Source: JANJTB01 sp032027125
Lineage (GTDB): Bacteria > Bacteroidota > Ignavibacteria > Kapaibacteriales > UBA2268
Assembly: GCA_032027125.1 (NCBI GenBank)
Contig: JAVSMQ010000001.1
Span: forward strand, 2,606,568-2,670,567
DNA: 64,000 nucleotides
Reading direction: 5' to 3'
The notes below the pieces were generated by a model that worked only from the letters and a program-made list of their open reading frames with translations, did not search any database and was not told where the DNA came from. Made by a program: the position numbers and the translations under genes. Shown piece after piece: positions 32,841-41,667 of this stretch; position 1 is the stretch's first letter, and each line of letters starts with the position of its first letter.

Positions 32841-34781
32841 ATGAAAACATATCATTTACGACTGTTTGTAATTTCAGTATTTTTTCTCTTTGCATCGAAT
32901 TTGTTTTCTGCTGAGACTGTCGGTAGTTTCAATTTTACAATGATGTTTAATGGTGAAAGCAGAACAATCGCATGTTTTGTTCCAAATGATTACAATTCAG
33001 CCAATGATTATTCTTTGTTAGTCGGATTGCACGGTGCCGGGGATAATAGTGTAAGTTATCGTGACATTCTGATTGGTAATGCACAATGGCAGACGATTAT
33101 GCCAAATACCATCTTTGTATTTCCTGACGGCGGAAGTGACCAGGCGAAGGATTTTTTGTCACCTGCAGGTGACGAGGCAATAATTGATTCGGTAATAAAA
33201 TGGGCTGAAAACAATTATAATATCAGTAACACAAAGATTTATCTTCAGGGATTTTCACTCGGAGGCAGAAGTGCTTTGAAATACGGCTTGGATAATCCTG
33301 ACAAAGTTTTCGGTCTTTTACTTCATACACCTGCAATGCAAAGCCCTTATGATGTTCAGAATAATCCAGATTATTCATCAATCTTTAAGTATAGCAATGC
33401 CGGTAAAATTCCAATATCAATTAGCCATGGAGAAAATGACTTCGGTTTTCTCAAAACTGTTAAAATGCTGGCTGATTCATTAGTTTCGCATAATTCAAAA
33501 TTATTTTATGTTCTGATAGCCAATATGGCACATACAATTACTCCAAATCAAATAACCGACCCGATGTACAAGTTTTTATTTACCCAAATTGATGCTGCCG
33601 CACCGGTGATTCACAAACTTAACGGACCGATTATTTCATACAACAAAAATGCAGAGCTAAATTGCAGAATGAGAAATATGGGCGATGCTGCAATTACTTC
33701 ATTGACTTTTGAATATACTATTGATGATGTTAAAAAATCGTTTAACTGGACCGGCAGTATCACTAAAGAAAATTTTGTTGATATATCTTTACCGGCAGCT
33801 GAGTATGGTGAAGGTGTTCATACTGCATCTATATCCATCACCAATTGCAATGGCGAAGCAATGTCGGCAAACCCGGTTTTCAATCTTGGGCAATTGTTCT
33901 TTAATGTTTTTGAAAATGGTTTACCACTTCCGTTTAAGGAAACTTTTGCTGACCCGAATAAAACTGCTGAATATTTTGCAATCAAAGAATCAGGTAATTA
34001 TATATCATGGATGCCTGAGACCGCTGCAGGCAAAGATGGTGCCGGCTGCATGTTTATGCTGAATACTCTGCTTGCCTATACTAATTTCGGTTTAACAGAA
34101 TCTATGTATTCATGCAAGTTTGATTTTTCAAATGCTGCCAAACCATTTTTGAAATTTGATGTTGCATATAATTACTGCTATTATCTGCCTCCATATTTTA
34201 ATTCCAAAACAGAATTTAAAGATACTTTACAAATCTTTTTATCAAATGACGAATGGAAAACTTCGACCTCGATATTTAAAAAATGGGGTGATGATTTAAG
34301 AACTTTTCCTGCACCACTCGAAAATCCGCTGACTATTCAGAGTTTCTTAACAATACCTACAGTCAATGATTGGAAGACAATTGACCTCGATTTGAAGAAT
34401 TACAATGTAAACGATAAAACAATGTTCAGAATGGATTATATCTCCGGTTCCGGCGGTGTAATTTTCTTTGATAATTTTAATGTTTATGACAAAGATGCAG
34501 TATCTGTCACTGACAGCAGGAAATCCACTTTCTCGGTATATCCTAATCCAGCAGCCTCTAACGGAAATATTGTCATGACATTAAATTCCGGCGATTTTGG
34601 TGATGTTCAGATTGAATTATACAACAATCTTGGACAGAAAGTCTCAAGCTTGATTAACAGCAGACTAACAACGGGTGAAAATTCTTATGGATTCACATTA
34701 CCAAATTTATCATCAGGTGTATATTTACTGAAAGCAAAATTTAACAATGCTGAACAAACTGCAAATATCATTATCAGATAA
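32841..34781 (+). CDS. Secreted alpha/beta-hydrolase (esterase-like) with T9SS sorting domain
   Basis: The 646-residue protein has a signal peptide (to about residue 24), an alpha/beta-hydrolase domain (about 28-250), a middle beta-rich region and a T9SS sorting domain from STFSVYPNPAASNG. The hydrolase part resembles PHB-depolymerase/feruloyl-esterase-type enzymes: oxyanion-loop LVGLHGAGDN, nucleophile elbow GFSLGG with Ser139, a candidate acid Asp in SHGENDFGF, and the catalytic His in NMAHTITP. It probably cleaves ester bonds in polymers outside the cell. The middle part (about 265-550) has two beta domains I do not recognise, perhaps substrate-binding. GTGGGG precedes the ATG and a strong terminator follows. 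Confidence 0.85.
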   Translation: MKTYHLRLFVISVFFLFASNLFSAETVGSFNFTMMFNGESRTIACFVPNDYNSANDYSLLVGLHGAGDNSVSYRDILIGNAQWQTIMPNTIFVFPDGGSDQAKDFLSPAGDEAIIDSVIKWAENNYNISNTKIYLQGFSLGGRSALKYGLDNPDKVFGLLLHTPAMQSPYDVQNNPDYSSIFKYSNAGKIPISISHGENDFGFLKTVKMLADSLVSHNSKLFYVLIANMAHTITPNQITDPMYKFLFTQIDAAAPVIHKLNGPIISYNKNAELNCRMRNMGDAAITSLTFEYTIDDVKKSFNWTGSITKENFVDISLPAAEYGEGVHTASISITNCNGEAMSANPVFNLGQLFFNVFENGLPLPFKETFADPNKTAEYFAIKESGNYISWMPETAAGKDGAGCMFMLNTLLAYTNFGLTESMYSCKFDFSNAAKPFLKFDVAYNYCYYLPPYFNSKTEFKDTLQIFLSNDEWKTSTSIFKKWGDDLRTFPAPLENPLTIQSFLTIPTVNDWKTIDLDLKNYNVNDKTMFRMDYISGSGGVIFFDNFNVYDKDAVSVTDSRKSTFSVYPNPAASNGNIVMTLNSGDFGDVQIELYNNLGQKVSSLINSRLTTGENSYGFTLPNLSSGVYLLKAKFNNAEQTANIIIR

Positions 34782-34839
34782 ATCTGAAATAATAATTATA
34801 TTTTGTATTATTTTCAAAAATTTTTGAATTGTAAAATTA

Positions 34840-34874
34840 AACCTCCCTGTAGAATTCTAAAGGGAGGTTTTTTT
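34840..34874 (+). terminator. Intrinsic terminator after the esterase-like gene
   Basis: Arms AACCTCCCT (34840-34848) and AGGGAGGTT (34861-34869) pair perfectly and are followed by a T-tract. Confidence 0.9.
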
Positions 34875-34891
34875 ACATCGCTATATCTTAA

Positions 34892-34929
34892 AATAAAAAA
34901 CCCTTGCAACTTTATAGATTACAAGGGTT
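34892..34929 (-). terminator. Terminator of tRNA-Ser
   Basis: On the minus strand, AACCCTTGTAA and TTGCAAGGGTT pair (one mismatch) and are followed by a TTTTTTATTTT tract. It begins 16 bases after the tRNA 3' end. Confidence 0.85.
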
Positions 34930-34944
34930 TATGATTTCGTCAAG

Positions 34945-35035
34945 CGGAGAGGGAGGGATTCGAACCCTCGGTAGCGGATGTAACCACTACGTCGGTTTAG
35001 CAAACCGGTGCATTCAGCCTCTCTGCCACCTCTCC
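34945..35035 (-). tRNA. tRNA-Ser (anticodon GCU)
   Basis: The minus-strand sequence folds as a class II tRNA: acceptor GGAGAGG pairing with CCTCTCC, a D-arm, an anticodon loop TTGCTAA giving GCU (reads AGC/AGU serine codons), a long variable arm with GTAG...CTAC pairing, and a T-arm GAGGG-TTCGAAT-CCCTC. The 3' CCA is not encoded. Length is 91 bases to the discriminator G. Confidence 0.97.
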
Positions 35036-35092
35036 TTTTTTGCTGAATACAAGGATTACAAAAATAAAACAATTTTTCTAATCTGCAAAACT

Positions 35093-35860
35093 TTATTTTT
35101 TATTGATTATCGAAACTGTAGCCTGGTCGGTCGGAGTTACCATGATATCCTGGATGGCAACATGAGCGGGGCGTGTAGCTGCAAACAGGGCAATCTCGCC
35201 GATGTCTCTGCCGTCTAAAGGTTTGAACTGAGTATATACACTTTCTGCACGCTTTTCATCACCATGAAATCTAACTAATGAAAATTCAGTTTCCACCATA
35301 CCCGGGTCAATGTTGCATACTCTGACACCGGTACCGTTTAGGTCAATTACCATACCTTCCGAAATTGATTTTACTGCACTTTTGGTGGCACAGTAAACAT
35401 TACCTTTCGGATATAACTGGCGACCGGCTATTGATGCTATATTAATGACCATACCTTTCCCGCGGCTGACCATACCCGGCAGAACCGAGCGTGACATATA
35501 CAGAAGTCCTTTCAGATTCGTATCAATCATTTCTTCCCAGTCATCTATGCTGCCTTCCTGAATAGTGTTTAATCCACGGGCAAGCCCTGCATTATTAACA
35601 AGAATATCAATTGACGACCAATCATTCGGGAGGCTGTTAATAAGTGTATCAACGGAATTGTAATCCCGTATGTCGTTTTCGAAAGTTATCACACGAACAC
35701 CAAATTCTTTCATAAGATTAGCGGCAAGTTCATCAATCAAACTTTTTCGGCGGGCAGTAAGGATTAAATCCGAGCCTGCCTGAGCAAAAACTTCTGCAAT
35801 TGAATAACCGATTCCGGCTGATGCACCGGTAACCAAAGTGATTTTTCCTTTCAAATTCAT
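35093..35860 (-). CDS. Short-chain dehydrogenase/reductase
   Basis: The 255-residue protein is a classical SDR: the NAD(P)-binding TGASAGIG near residues 11-18, TARRKS after strand 2 (the Arg pair suggests NADP), the NNAG motif, and the catalytic Ser-Tyr-Lys in IASIAGRQL and VYCATKSAV. It is close in style to YdfG-type 3-hydroxy acid dehydrogenases (VCNIDPGMVETEFSLVRFHGD), which oxidise serine, threonine or 3-hydroxypropionate-like substrates. The substrate remains an inference. It lies 3 bases after the TraB/GumN gene and is probably co-transcribed with it. Confidence 0.9.
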   Translation of the reverse strand: MNLKGKITLVTGASAGIGYSIAEVFAQAGSDLILTARRKSLIDELAANLMKEFGVRVITFENDIRDYNSVDTLINSLPNDWSSIDILVNNAGLARGLNTIQEGSIDDWEEMIDTNLKGLLYMSRSVLPGMVSRGKGMVINIASIAGRQLYPKGNVYCATKSAVKSISEGMVIDLNGTGVRVCNIDPGMVETEFSLVRFHGDEKRAESVYTQFKPLDGRDIGEIALFAATRPAHVAIQDIMVTPTDQATVSIINKK

Positions 35861-35863
35861 TTT

Positions 35864-36742
35864 TCAGTACCTTTTTATAATGTATTTATTATTATTTTCA
35901 AGCAAACCGGCAATACCGCGTTTGCCGACTACATGAGCCGCGCCGACAACGACGAAATATGTCTTATCCGATTTGAGATATTCTTCAATTTTTTCAACCA
36001 TTTTCACGTTTCTTTGATAGTTAAGTTTTTCCATTACCTCAGCAAATTCTTTAGTTTCATTCCCTTTATTTGTTAATCGTTCGATTTCATCAGCATCGCC
36101 ATTTTTCCAGGCTTCGATTAGTTCATCAACAGATTCGCCTGCTGAATCGGTTTCTTCGAGAACGGATTTCAGAAAGTCGCCTGTAAATGCACCCAGTTCA
36201 TCCATTAAATTCATCTGAATTTCGAGTGACTCAATTTCGAGTACATCCATATCTTTTGCGCGGGCTTTCTTCAGAAAATGCATATCTACACCCTCGGCAG
36301 AGGAAAATCCGGCAGATTTGAAAGCATCAGACTGTAGAGTCAAAGCTGCGAACCATGGCTTGAATTTGTTGTAAATCTGTTTTGGGATACCATTCTTTTT
36401 AAACATTTCTGCAATCTTTTCATAAACATCAGGCGGAAGTTCCGATTCAAGGGTTCGTTCATCCATGAATGAAAGATATTGCATTATTGACATCGGGTCA
36501 ATTTCATCAACTAAAATCTCAAGAACTAATGCATCCGAGTTGATAAAAGCTTTTTCTATAGCCGGATTTAGCGGATAAATCCTTTCATCTGCAAGATGGA
36601 TAGAGCCGAGTACAAAAACCTTCCCTTTTCCGCCGGCAGAACTAATTTCCCACATCAGGGTACTTGGTTTTGCATTGTCCTTTACCGAAGAGCAGGAAAT
36701 AAAGATAATAAAAAGCAGTAATAAAATCCGGTATTTCTTCAT
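35864..36742 (-). CDS. TraB/GumN-family lipoprotein (putative metalloprotease-like)
   Basis: The 292-residue protein has a lipoprotein signal (MKKYRILLLLFIIFISC, lipobox FISC) and the two hallmark GxxH motifs of the TraB/GumN/TIKI superfamily, GSIHLAD near residue 46 and GAAHVVGKRG near residue 273, plus a conserved Glu-rich middle. Eukaryotic TIKI relatives are metal-dependent proteases; bacterial GumN-type proteins are periplasmic or outer-membrane lipoproteins of unclear substrate. It is upstream of the SDR gene with a 3-base gap. Confidence 0.87.
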   Translation of the reverse strand: MKKYRILLLLFIIFISCSSVKDNAKPSTLMWEISSAGGKGKVFVLGSIHLADERIYPLNPAIEKAFINSDALVLEILVDEIDPMSIMQYLSFMDERTLESELPPDVYEKIAEMFKKNGIPKQIYNKFKPWFAALTLQSDAFKSAGFSSAEGVDMHFLKKARAKDMDVLEIESLEIQMNLMDELGAFTGDFLKSVLEETDSAGESVDELIEAWKNGDADEIERLTNKGNETKEFAEVMEKLNYQRNVKMVEKIEEYLKSDKTYFVVVGAAHVVGKRGIAGLLENNNKYIIKRY

Positions 36743-36890
36743 CTGTTATAATTCAAAATCGTAAATCAATACATAACGATTAGCATCAAATTGAATTTTT
36801 AACAAGCCGAGAAGATTGTTAAAATCAAATTAAAACCGGTTAGAAATTGATATTCATCTATAATTCTTCTTTCACTGACATGATGAGCTA

Positions 36891-39800
36891 TTACCAACTG
36901 CTTCCAAGTTTGATTTTTACTTCCCAGTTTTTGGCATTCTGTGTATTACTTGTCACATTATTACTCGAAGCTTTTGATAACTGAAGTACAAAGTTTGACC
37001 AGAAGGGATTAGCCGAAAATTCTGAAGCCGGTATTTCGATTGAAATCTGATTATTACTTGATAAATCGGCAACATTGCCTCCTATTGTCCAGCTTATACC
37101 GCCGTATAACTGACCTGATAGTCTCAGAGTAGCCTCTTCGAGATTCATCGTACCGCCCTGAAAATCCAATTCAGCACTGTTTATCACGCCTGTACCAAGC
37201 AGTAGTTCCGAAAGTGCCTTAGTAGCAAAGTTCGATACACCAGAAGTGAAACTCTCATCAAATAATGAATTGTTGCTAATACCGGTGCCGCTGCTTTTTT
37301 TACGACCGGTTACAAGCAAATACAAAGCATCTTCATTTATTTGGTCTTGCGAGCCGGAAGCCTCTACACCATCAACAAAATATGTTAATTTAACGATAGG
37401 TGTATTTTTAGTTCCTGTAATAAACATCTTTACTATGAACTGTTTTTTCGTATCGCCATCCATCATAGAATTAGTATAAGTTGCAACCAAATCCAGGGAA
37501 GGATTTGCAATACTGCCAGTCGGAAACCTTATAGCACCGCTTGCCGAAAGCTGCTTCCATGATTTGATTGTTGACTGCTCTTTCACAATTAGTTCACCGA
37601 AAAGCTCGGCTTCTTCCTCATTTCTTGTTTTCCTGTATCTTAGAGCAGATGATCTTTCGGTAGTACCGATGACAGCATACATCGAACCAATTACATTCAT
37701 ATCCATTTCGACAACAAAGCGTCCCAAAATTTTAGCTGTTATATCATAGTTAATCAAATCCGAAATATTTCTTGCAAGTCTTGTATCAATTTCTTTAATA
37801 AGTGTGGTGCTGTCTTTACCGGACTGTGTTGTGTCAGTTACAGTTGTACTTGTAATCCTGTACATATTATCCATTTTTTTATATGTAAAATATGTACGAA
37901 CGGATTTCTTTGCTTCCTGCATAGGCATTTTCAAATGCCCGTAATTGATATTCACATCACCGTCCAGATTCGGTTTATCTAATGTACCGTAGAAATGAAT
38001 CGGATTATAATCTGTTGAAATAATAAAATCGCCATACAAGTCAGGCATTGTTACCATTGTTGCATCTGTCATTACAAGAAGTCTGTCGGCTTTAATCGTA
38101 AAGTCAAGTTCGCCGACATCAAACCCCTTCATCTCTATAAAGCCTGTGACTTCTCCTTTGCCGATATTGCCGAATCTCGAATCTTCGGGAATATTTCTTA
38201 AACTAACTCTTGAAAGGTTTAATTTATCCTTATTAAAATCTACATCAAACTCCGCATCGTATTCTACGTTTGTACTTAACAGCCTTAGCCTTGCTTTTTT
38301 GGATTTAATGTTTCCGCTGTAATCTATTCCGTTCTTCATGGCACCGTCAACTACTATATTTGCATCAGCAAATCCTCGGATTTCTCTGATACCGGGAATA
38401 AATGGTGATAAAATTTCGAGCGGCAGTCCGGTTGCCTTTAACCGAAGGTCCATTGCTTTTGATTCGTCAAACAAGGGAATTTTGGGTTTTATACCAAAAT
38501 ATACCGGAAGATAATTAATATCTATAACAAGAGTTTTTCTATTATCGCCAAATAACGGTGTTGTCATATCCACGGTACCTTTAACGTAGGCTTTATCATG
38601 AATGATACTACCGTTGAGCGCCCCCATATTATAGTTATTAAATATGATACTGTCTGAGTTTATTGTTGCAGTGATAACGGGTTCTTCAATGTCGCCGTTT
38701 AGTTTAATCTTTAAAGAATCCATTGTGAATTTTATACCGGCGTACTTTTTTCTTGTTTTTTCATCAGTGAGTACCAGAAAATCTGTCAACGGTAAGTTAA
38801 GGACATCAATAGAAAGGTCTTTTGCAATATCGTCTGTTATTGAACCTTTCATTATAATTGTTTCGGCAGAGTCTCTCTTGATTTCGAATTGGTCAATGCT
38901 GATGCTCGATGGTGTTGAATGTGCAAGTATCGGATTAGGTGTGTACCATTTGAAATGGTCTTTATAGATAACCCATGTAGAATCAATTTTAAATTTCAAA
39001 TCTGAGTAACCGATATCGAGATTTCCTTTAGACATCACCTTAATTTGATGTTCAATTCCAAGATTAACCATATAACTCAAATTTGATCCGTCGAATGATA
39101 TCTCCGAAAATAAATCATTTATTTCAAGTTCATTTATTTTTAGTGTTTTTGTAGTGTCAAGATTTAATATTACATTTTCGATTTTGGGGTGGGAGTCTTC
39201 AAGCTGTGTTATTAATCTCCCGTCTAATGAAACTTCATCGGTCTTGATTTGCATATCTTTAGTTTTCAAATCAAAATAACCTACTTTGATTGAATCAATA
39301 AATAAAGTACTGATATTTTGACTTGAAATTAATTGAAAATCAAGTTTAATATCGCTGTAAATACTCATCGAATCAAGAAATATATTCAGCGGCGACAAAT
39401 CATTAATCTCGGCGCTGAATTGAACATCAATATCAGGAAATGTTGCTGCTTTGTAGGTAATATTTTCAATTGCAAGAGAGTCATTTTTAAATAAATTCTG
39501 AGGATTGTATGATTCTATCTTTTCGGCAATAAATTCACTCAGGTATTTTCCCTGCAAAGCAAGACTTTCGATTAGGTCGGAATATAAAAAATTTCCTTTG
39601 ATATTAACTTTGAAAAAATCTGATTGCAAACTCATTGATTTACTGATACTGTCAGGTTTTGTGAATTCAGCAGACAAATCAAACGGCAGGAAGGCACGGT
39701 CCTGAAATCCTAAGCCGTTAATTTTCCCTGTTACTTTTCCTAATAAACTATCCGGTTCAAAACCTTTCATATCTATCTTTAAATCTGCACTGACAAAGTC

Positions 39801-41495
39801 CGGATAGGTATTATTATCGAAAATATCTTTTAAATCTACTTCCGATAATCTTATATCGAATTTATATACAGGCAAATCAGTGTTAGTCAAATCAAGAAAA
39901 CCCTTAGTTTCAATTTCTGATATGTTGTCGGATTCAAAACTTGGAAAACTTTTATCAATCAGTCTCTTTAATGCAAGACTTAATGAATCAACATAAAATA
40001 CTTTAGACTCTGCTTTAATGAATGTGGTAAAATGTTTGATATCCATACCGTAAATCTGAGAATCATGTAAATCAGTCTCAATATTTGCTTTTAAACTGTT
40101 TAAATCTGTACCATAACCTTTCAAACGAACTCTGCCGTTAAGACTGCTTTTCAAATCCGGATTATGTGAAATATTTTGTATGTCTAATTTATGAACAAGA
40201 AAATCGGCAAAGTATCTGATATCTTTTCCTGCGAAATTCATACCTGCTTTTCCTTTAATTGCCCCTATATTGGTTTTGAGGTCCATATCGGAATAAACAC
40301 TGTCAACAAATCCTCTTACATAAAGTCTTTCGGCATATCCTTTGCCAAAATCCGGAATACCACGGAGGTCTATGCTTTTTAGAGTTTTTATAATATCCTG
40401 ACGTGTAAAGGTAGATTTATTCAGAGAAAATTCATATTCAAAATTCTCAGTTTCCAGTAAATTAGTAAGTTTACCGGCTAAATTAATATCCGAATTTCCG
40501 GTAACAAGTTTAACCCTTTTGACATCGAGTTTATTTAGAATACCTTCTGCATCAATTATTACATCGGCTTCAGTACCGAAACTAATTGATATATCCGCAA
40601 ATTTATGAATCAGTGAATCATTGATTTTATATCCTTTAGCAGCAACTGTGAATCGGGCTTTTGCAATATCAGGCTCATTAATTGTATCGAATGTGTTGAA
40701 ATCACGCATCTCGACATTAATATCAAATACTGATTCATTTAATTTTGCACTTAAATCGGTTGCAGAGATTATATCTTCATTTAGCGTGAGTTTTGCTGCA
40801 AATTCCTGAATATTAAGCTGTGAGTATTTTTCGGTAGCTCTGAGTTTGTAAATTTGTGCAAAAAAATCATTATTTTTCAGCTTAACATCTGCTGACAAAA
40901 ACAAATCAAAATCATCAAGCCTTATGTGGTCATAATCCAAAGCAGTAGTATTAGTGCGGATAAGCGTTGAATCATAAAGCAAAAAGTTTGCATTCCTAAG
41001 TTCCAGATGCTTAACCGAAATTTCCCAGGGTGAGGGTGTAGTTGTTGTATCCAATGATGGATAGGCTATCTTGTCATAATTCCAGAGACTGTCTGAAGTA
41101 TTTCTGAGCAGCCGGATAGTAGGATTTTTGAGTATAAGTCTGTTAATTCTTACTTTTTGGTCTAATAGCGGTTCATAATTGATATTCAGAATCAATTCCG
41201 GAATGTTTGCCAGTGTATCGCCGTCTGTAATCAGTCTTGCGCCGGTTAGCTTTATTCCTTCCAGATTGAAAAATGTCAGGTCGTCAACTTCGATGGTTGC
41301 GATTAACTCATTTTTGACTAAACCTAAAATCTGTTTGAGTGCAAAACTGCGGAAAAATCTGAATTGAGATAATATTACAAGGGATATGCTGAAAAATGTA
41401 AATATTAAAATAAGCACAAGGAGAACTTTCAGCAATTTTCTGCCGAAAGATGTCTTTTTTACAACCTCATTAATATTTTCTTCTTTTTCAGACAT
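36891..41495 (-). CDS. TamB/AsmA-like translocation and assembly protein (DUF490)
   Basis: The 1534-residue protein has one N-terminal membrane helix (about residues 20-45) followed by a very long beta-rich periplasmic region, starting with AsmA-type repeats (LTGARLITDGDTLANIPELILNINYEPLL) and ending with a DUF490/TamB C-terminus (about 1150-1534: FITGTKNTPIVKLTYFVDG, NEDALYLLVTGR). This is the build of TamB-like proteins that form a hydrophobic groove between the membranes and carry phospholipids to, or help assemble proteins in, the outer membrane. The size fits the Bacteroidota versions. No tamA-like gene is adjacent. It is a single-gene unit facing a divergent TPR membrane protein. Confidence 0.9.
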   Translation of the reverse strand: MSEKEENINEVVKKTSFGRKLLKVLLVLILIFTFFSISLVILSQFRFFRSFALKQILGLVKNELIATIEVDDLTFFNLEGIKLTGARLITDGDTLANIPELILNINYEPLLDQKVRINRLILKNPTIRLLRNTSDSLWNYDKIAYPSLDTTTTPSPWEISVKHLELRNANFLLYDSTLIRTNTTALDYDHIRLDDFDLFLSADVKLKNNDFFAQIYKLRATEKYSQLNIQEFAAKLTLNEDIISATDLSAKLNESVFDINVEMRDFNTFDTINEPDIAKARFTVAAKGYKINDSLIHKFADISISFGTEADVIIDAEGILNKLDVKRVKLVTGNSDINLAGKLTNLLETENFEYEFSLNKSTFTRQDIIKTLKSIDLRGIPDFGKGYAERLYVRGFVDSVYSDMDLKTNIGAIKGKAGMNFAGKDIRYFADFLVHKLDIQNISHNPDLKSSLNGRVRLKGYGTDLNSLKANIETDLHDSQIYGMDIKHFTTFIKAESKVFYVDSLSLALKRLIDKSFPSFESDNISEIETKGFLDLTNTDLPVYKFDIRLSEVDLKDIFDNNTYPDFVSADLKIDMKGFEPDSLLGKVTGKINGLGFQDRAFLPFDLSAEFTKPDSISKSMSLQSDFFKVNIKGNFLYSDLIESLALQGKYLSEFIAEKIESYNPQNLFKNDSLAIENITYKAATFPDIDVQFSAEINDLSPLNIFLDSMSIYSDIKLDFQLISSQNISTLFIDSIKVGYFDLKTKDMQIKTDEVSLDGRLITQLEDSHPKIENVILNLDTTKTLKINELEINDLFSEISFDGSNLSYMVNLGIEHQIKVMSKGNLDIGYSDLKFKIDSTWVIYKDHFKWYTPNPILAHSTPSSISIDQFEIKRDSAETIIMKGSITDDIAKDLSIDVLNLPLTDFLVLTDEKTRKKYAGIKFTMDSLKIKLNGDIEEPVITATINSDSIIFNNYNMGALNGSIIHDKAYVKGTVDMTTPLFGDNRKTLVIDINYLPVYFGIKPKIPLFDESKAMDLRLKATGLPLEILSPFIPGIREIRGFADANIVVDGAMKNGIDYSGNIKSKKARLRLLSTNVEYDAEFDVDFNKDKLNLSRVSLRNIPEDSRFGNIGKGEVTGFIEMKGFDVGELDFTIKADRLLVMTDATMVTMPDLYGDFIISTDYNPIHFYGTLDKPNLDGDVNINYGHLKMPMQEAKKSVRTYFTYKKMDNMYRITSTTVTDTTQSGKDSTTLIKEIDTRLARNISDLINYDITAKILGRFVVEMDMNVIGSMYAVIGTTERSSALRYRKTRNEEEAELFGELIVKEQSTIKSWKQLSASGAIRFPTGSIANPSLDLVATYTNSMMDGDTKKQFIVKMFITGTKNTPIVKLTYFVDGVEASGSQDQINEDALYLLVTGRKKSSGTGISNNSLFDESFTSGVSNFATKALSELLLGTGVINSAELDFQGGTMNLEEATLRLSGQLYGGISWTIGGNVADLSSNNQISIEIPASEFSANPFWSNFVLQLSKASSNNVTSNTQNAKNWEVKIKLGSSW

Positions 41496-41628
41496 ATTTT
41501 TATCTTGTAATAACCATTAAAAACCGTGCCGAATTTATATAGACGAAATTTTCTGACTAAGATTTGTCAATTAATTACTCAGAATATTATTTATATTGGT
41601 ATTTAAATATATACTTCTTATTTTTGTT

Positions 41629-41636
41629 AATAATAA
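41629..41636 (+). promoter_or_regulatory. Candidate -7 element (TATTTTTG) of the TMTC-like gene
   Basis: TATTTTTG matches TAnnTTTG, 32 bases before the ATG. Confidence 0.5.
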
Positions 41637-41667
41637 TTTCAGTTTAAACATTTTTTGCGATTGAAAA

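Noticed and set aside
34904..35218. Open frame on the plus strand across tRNA-Ser and the end of the SDR gene
   Set aside because: It overlaps a clear tRNA gene and a clear SDR gene on the other strand.
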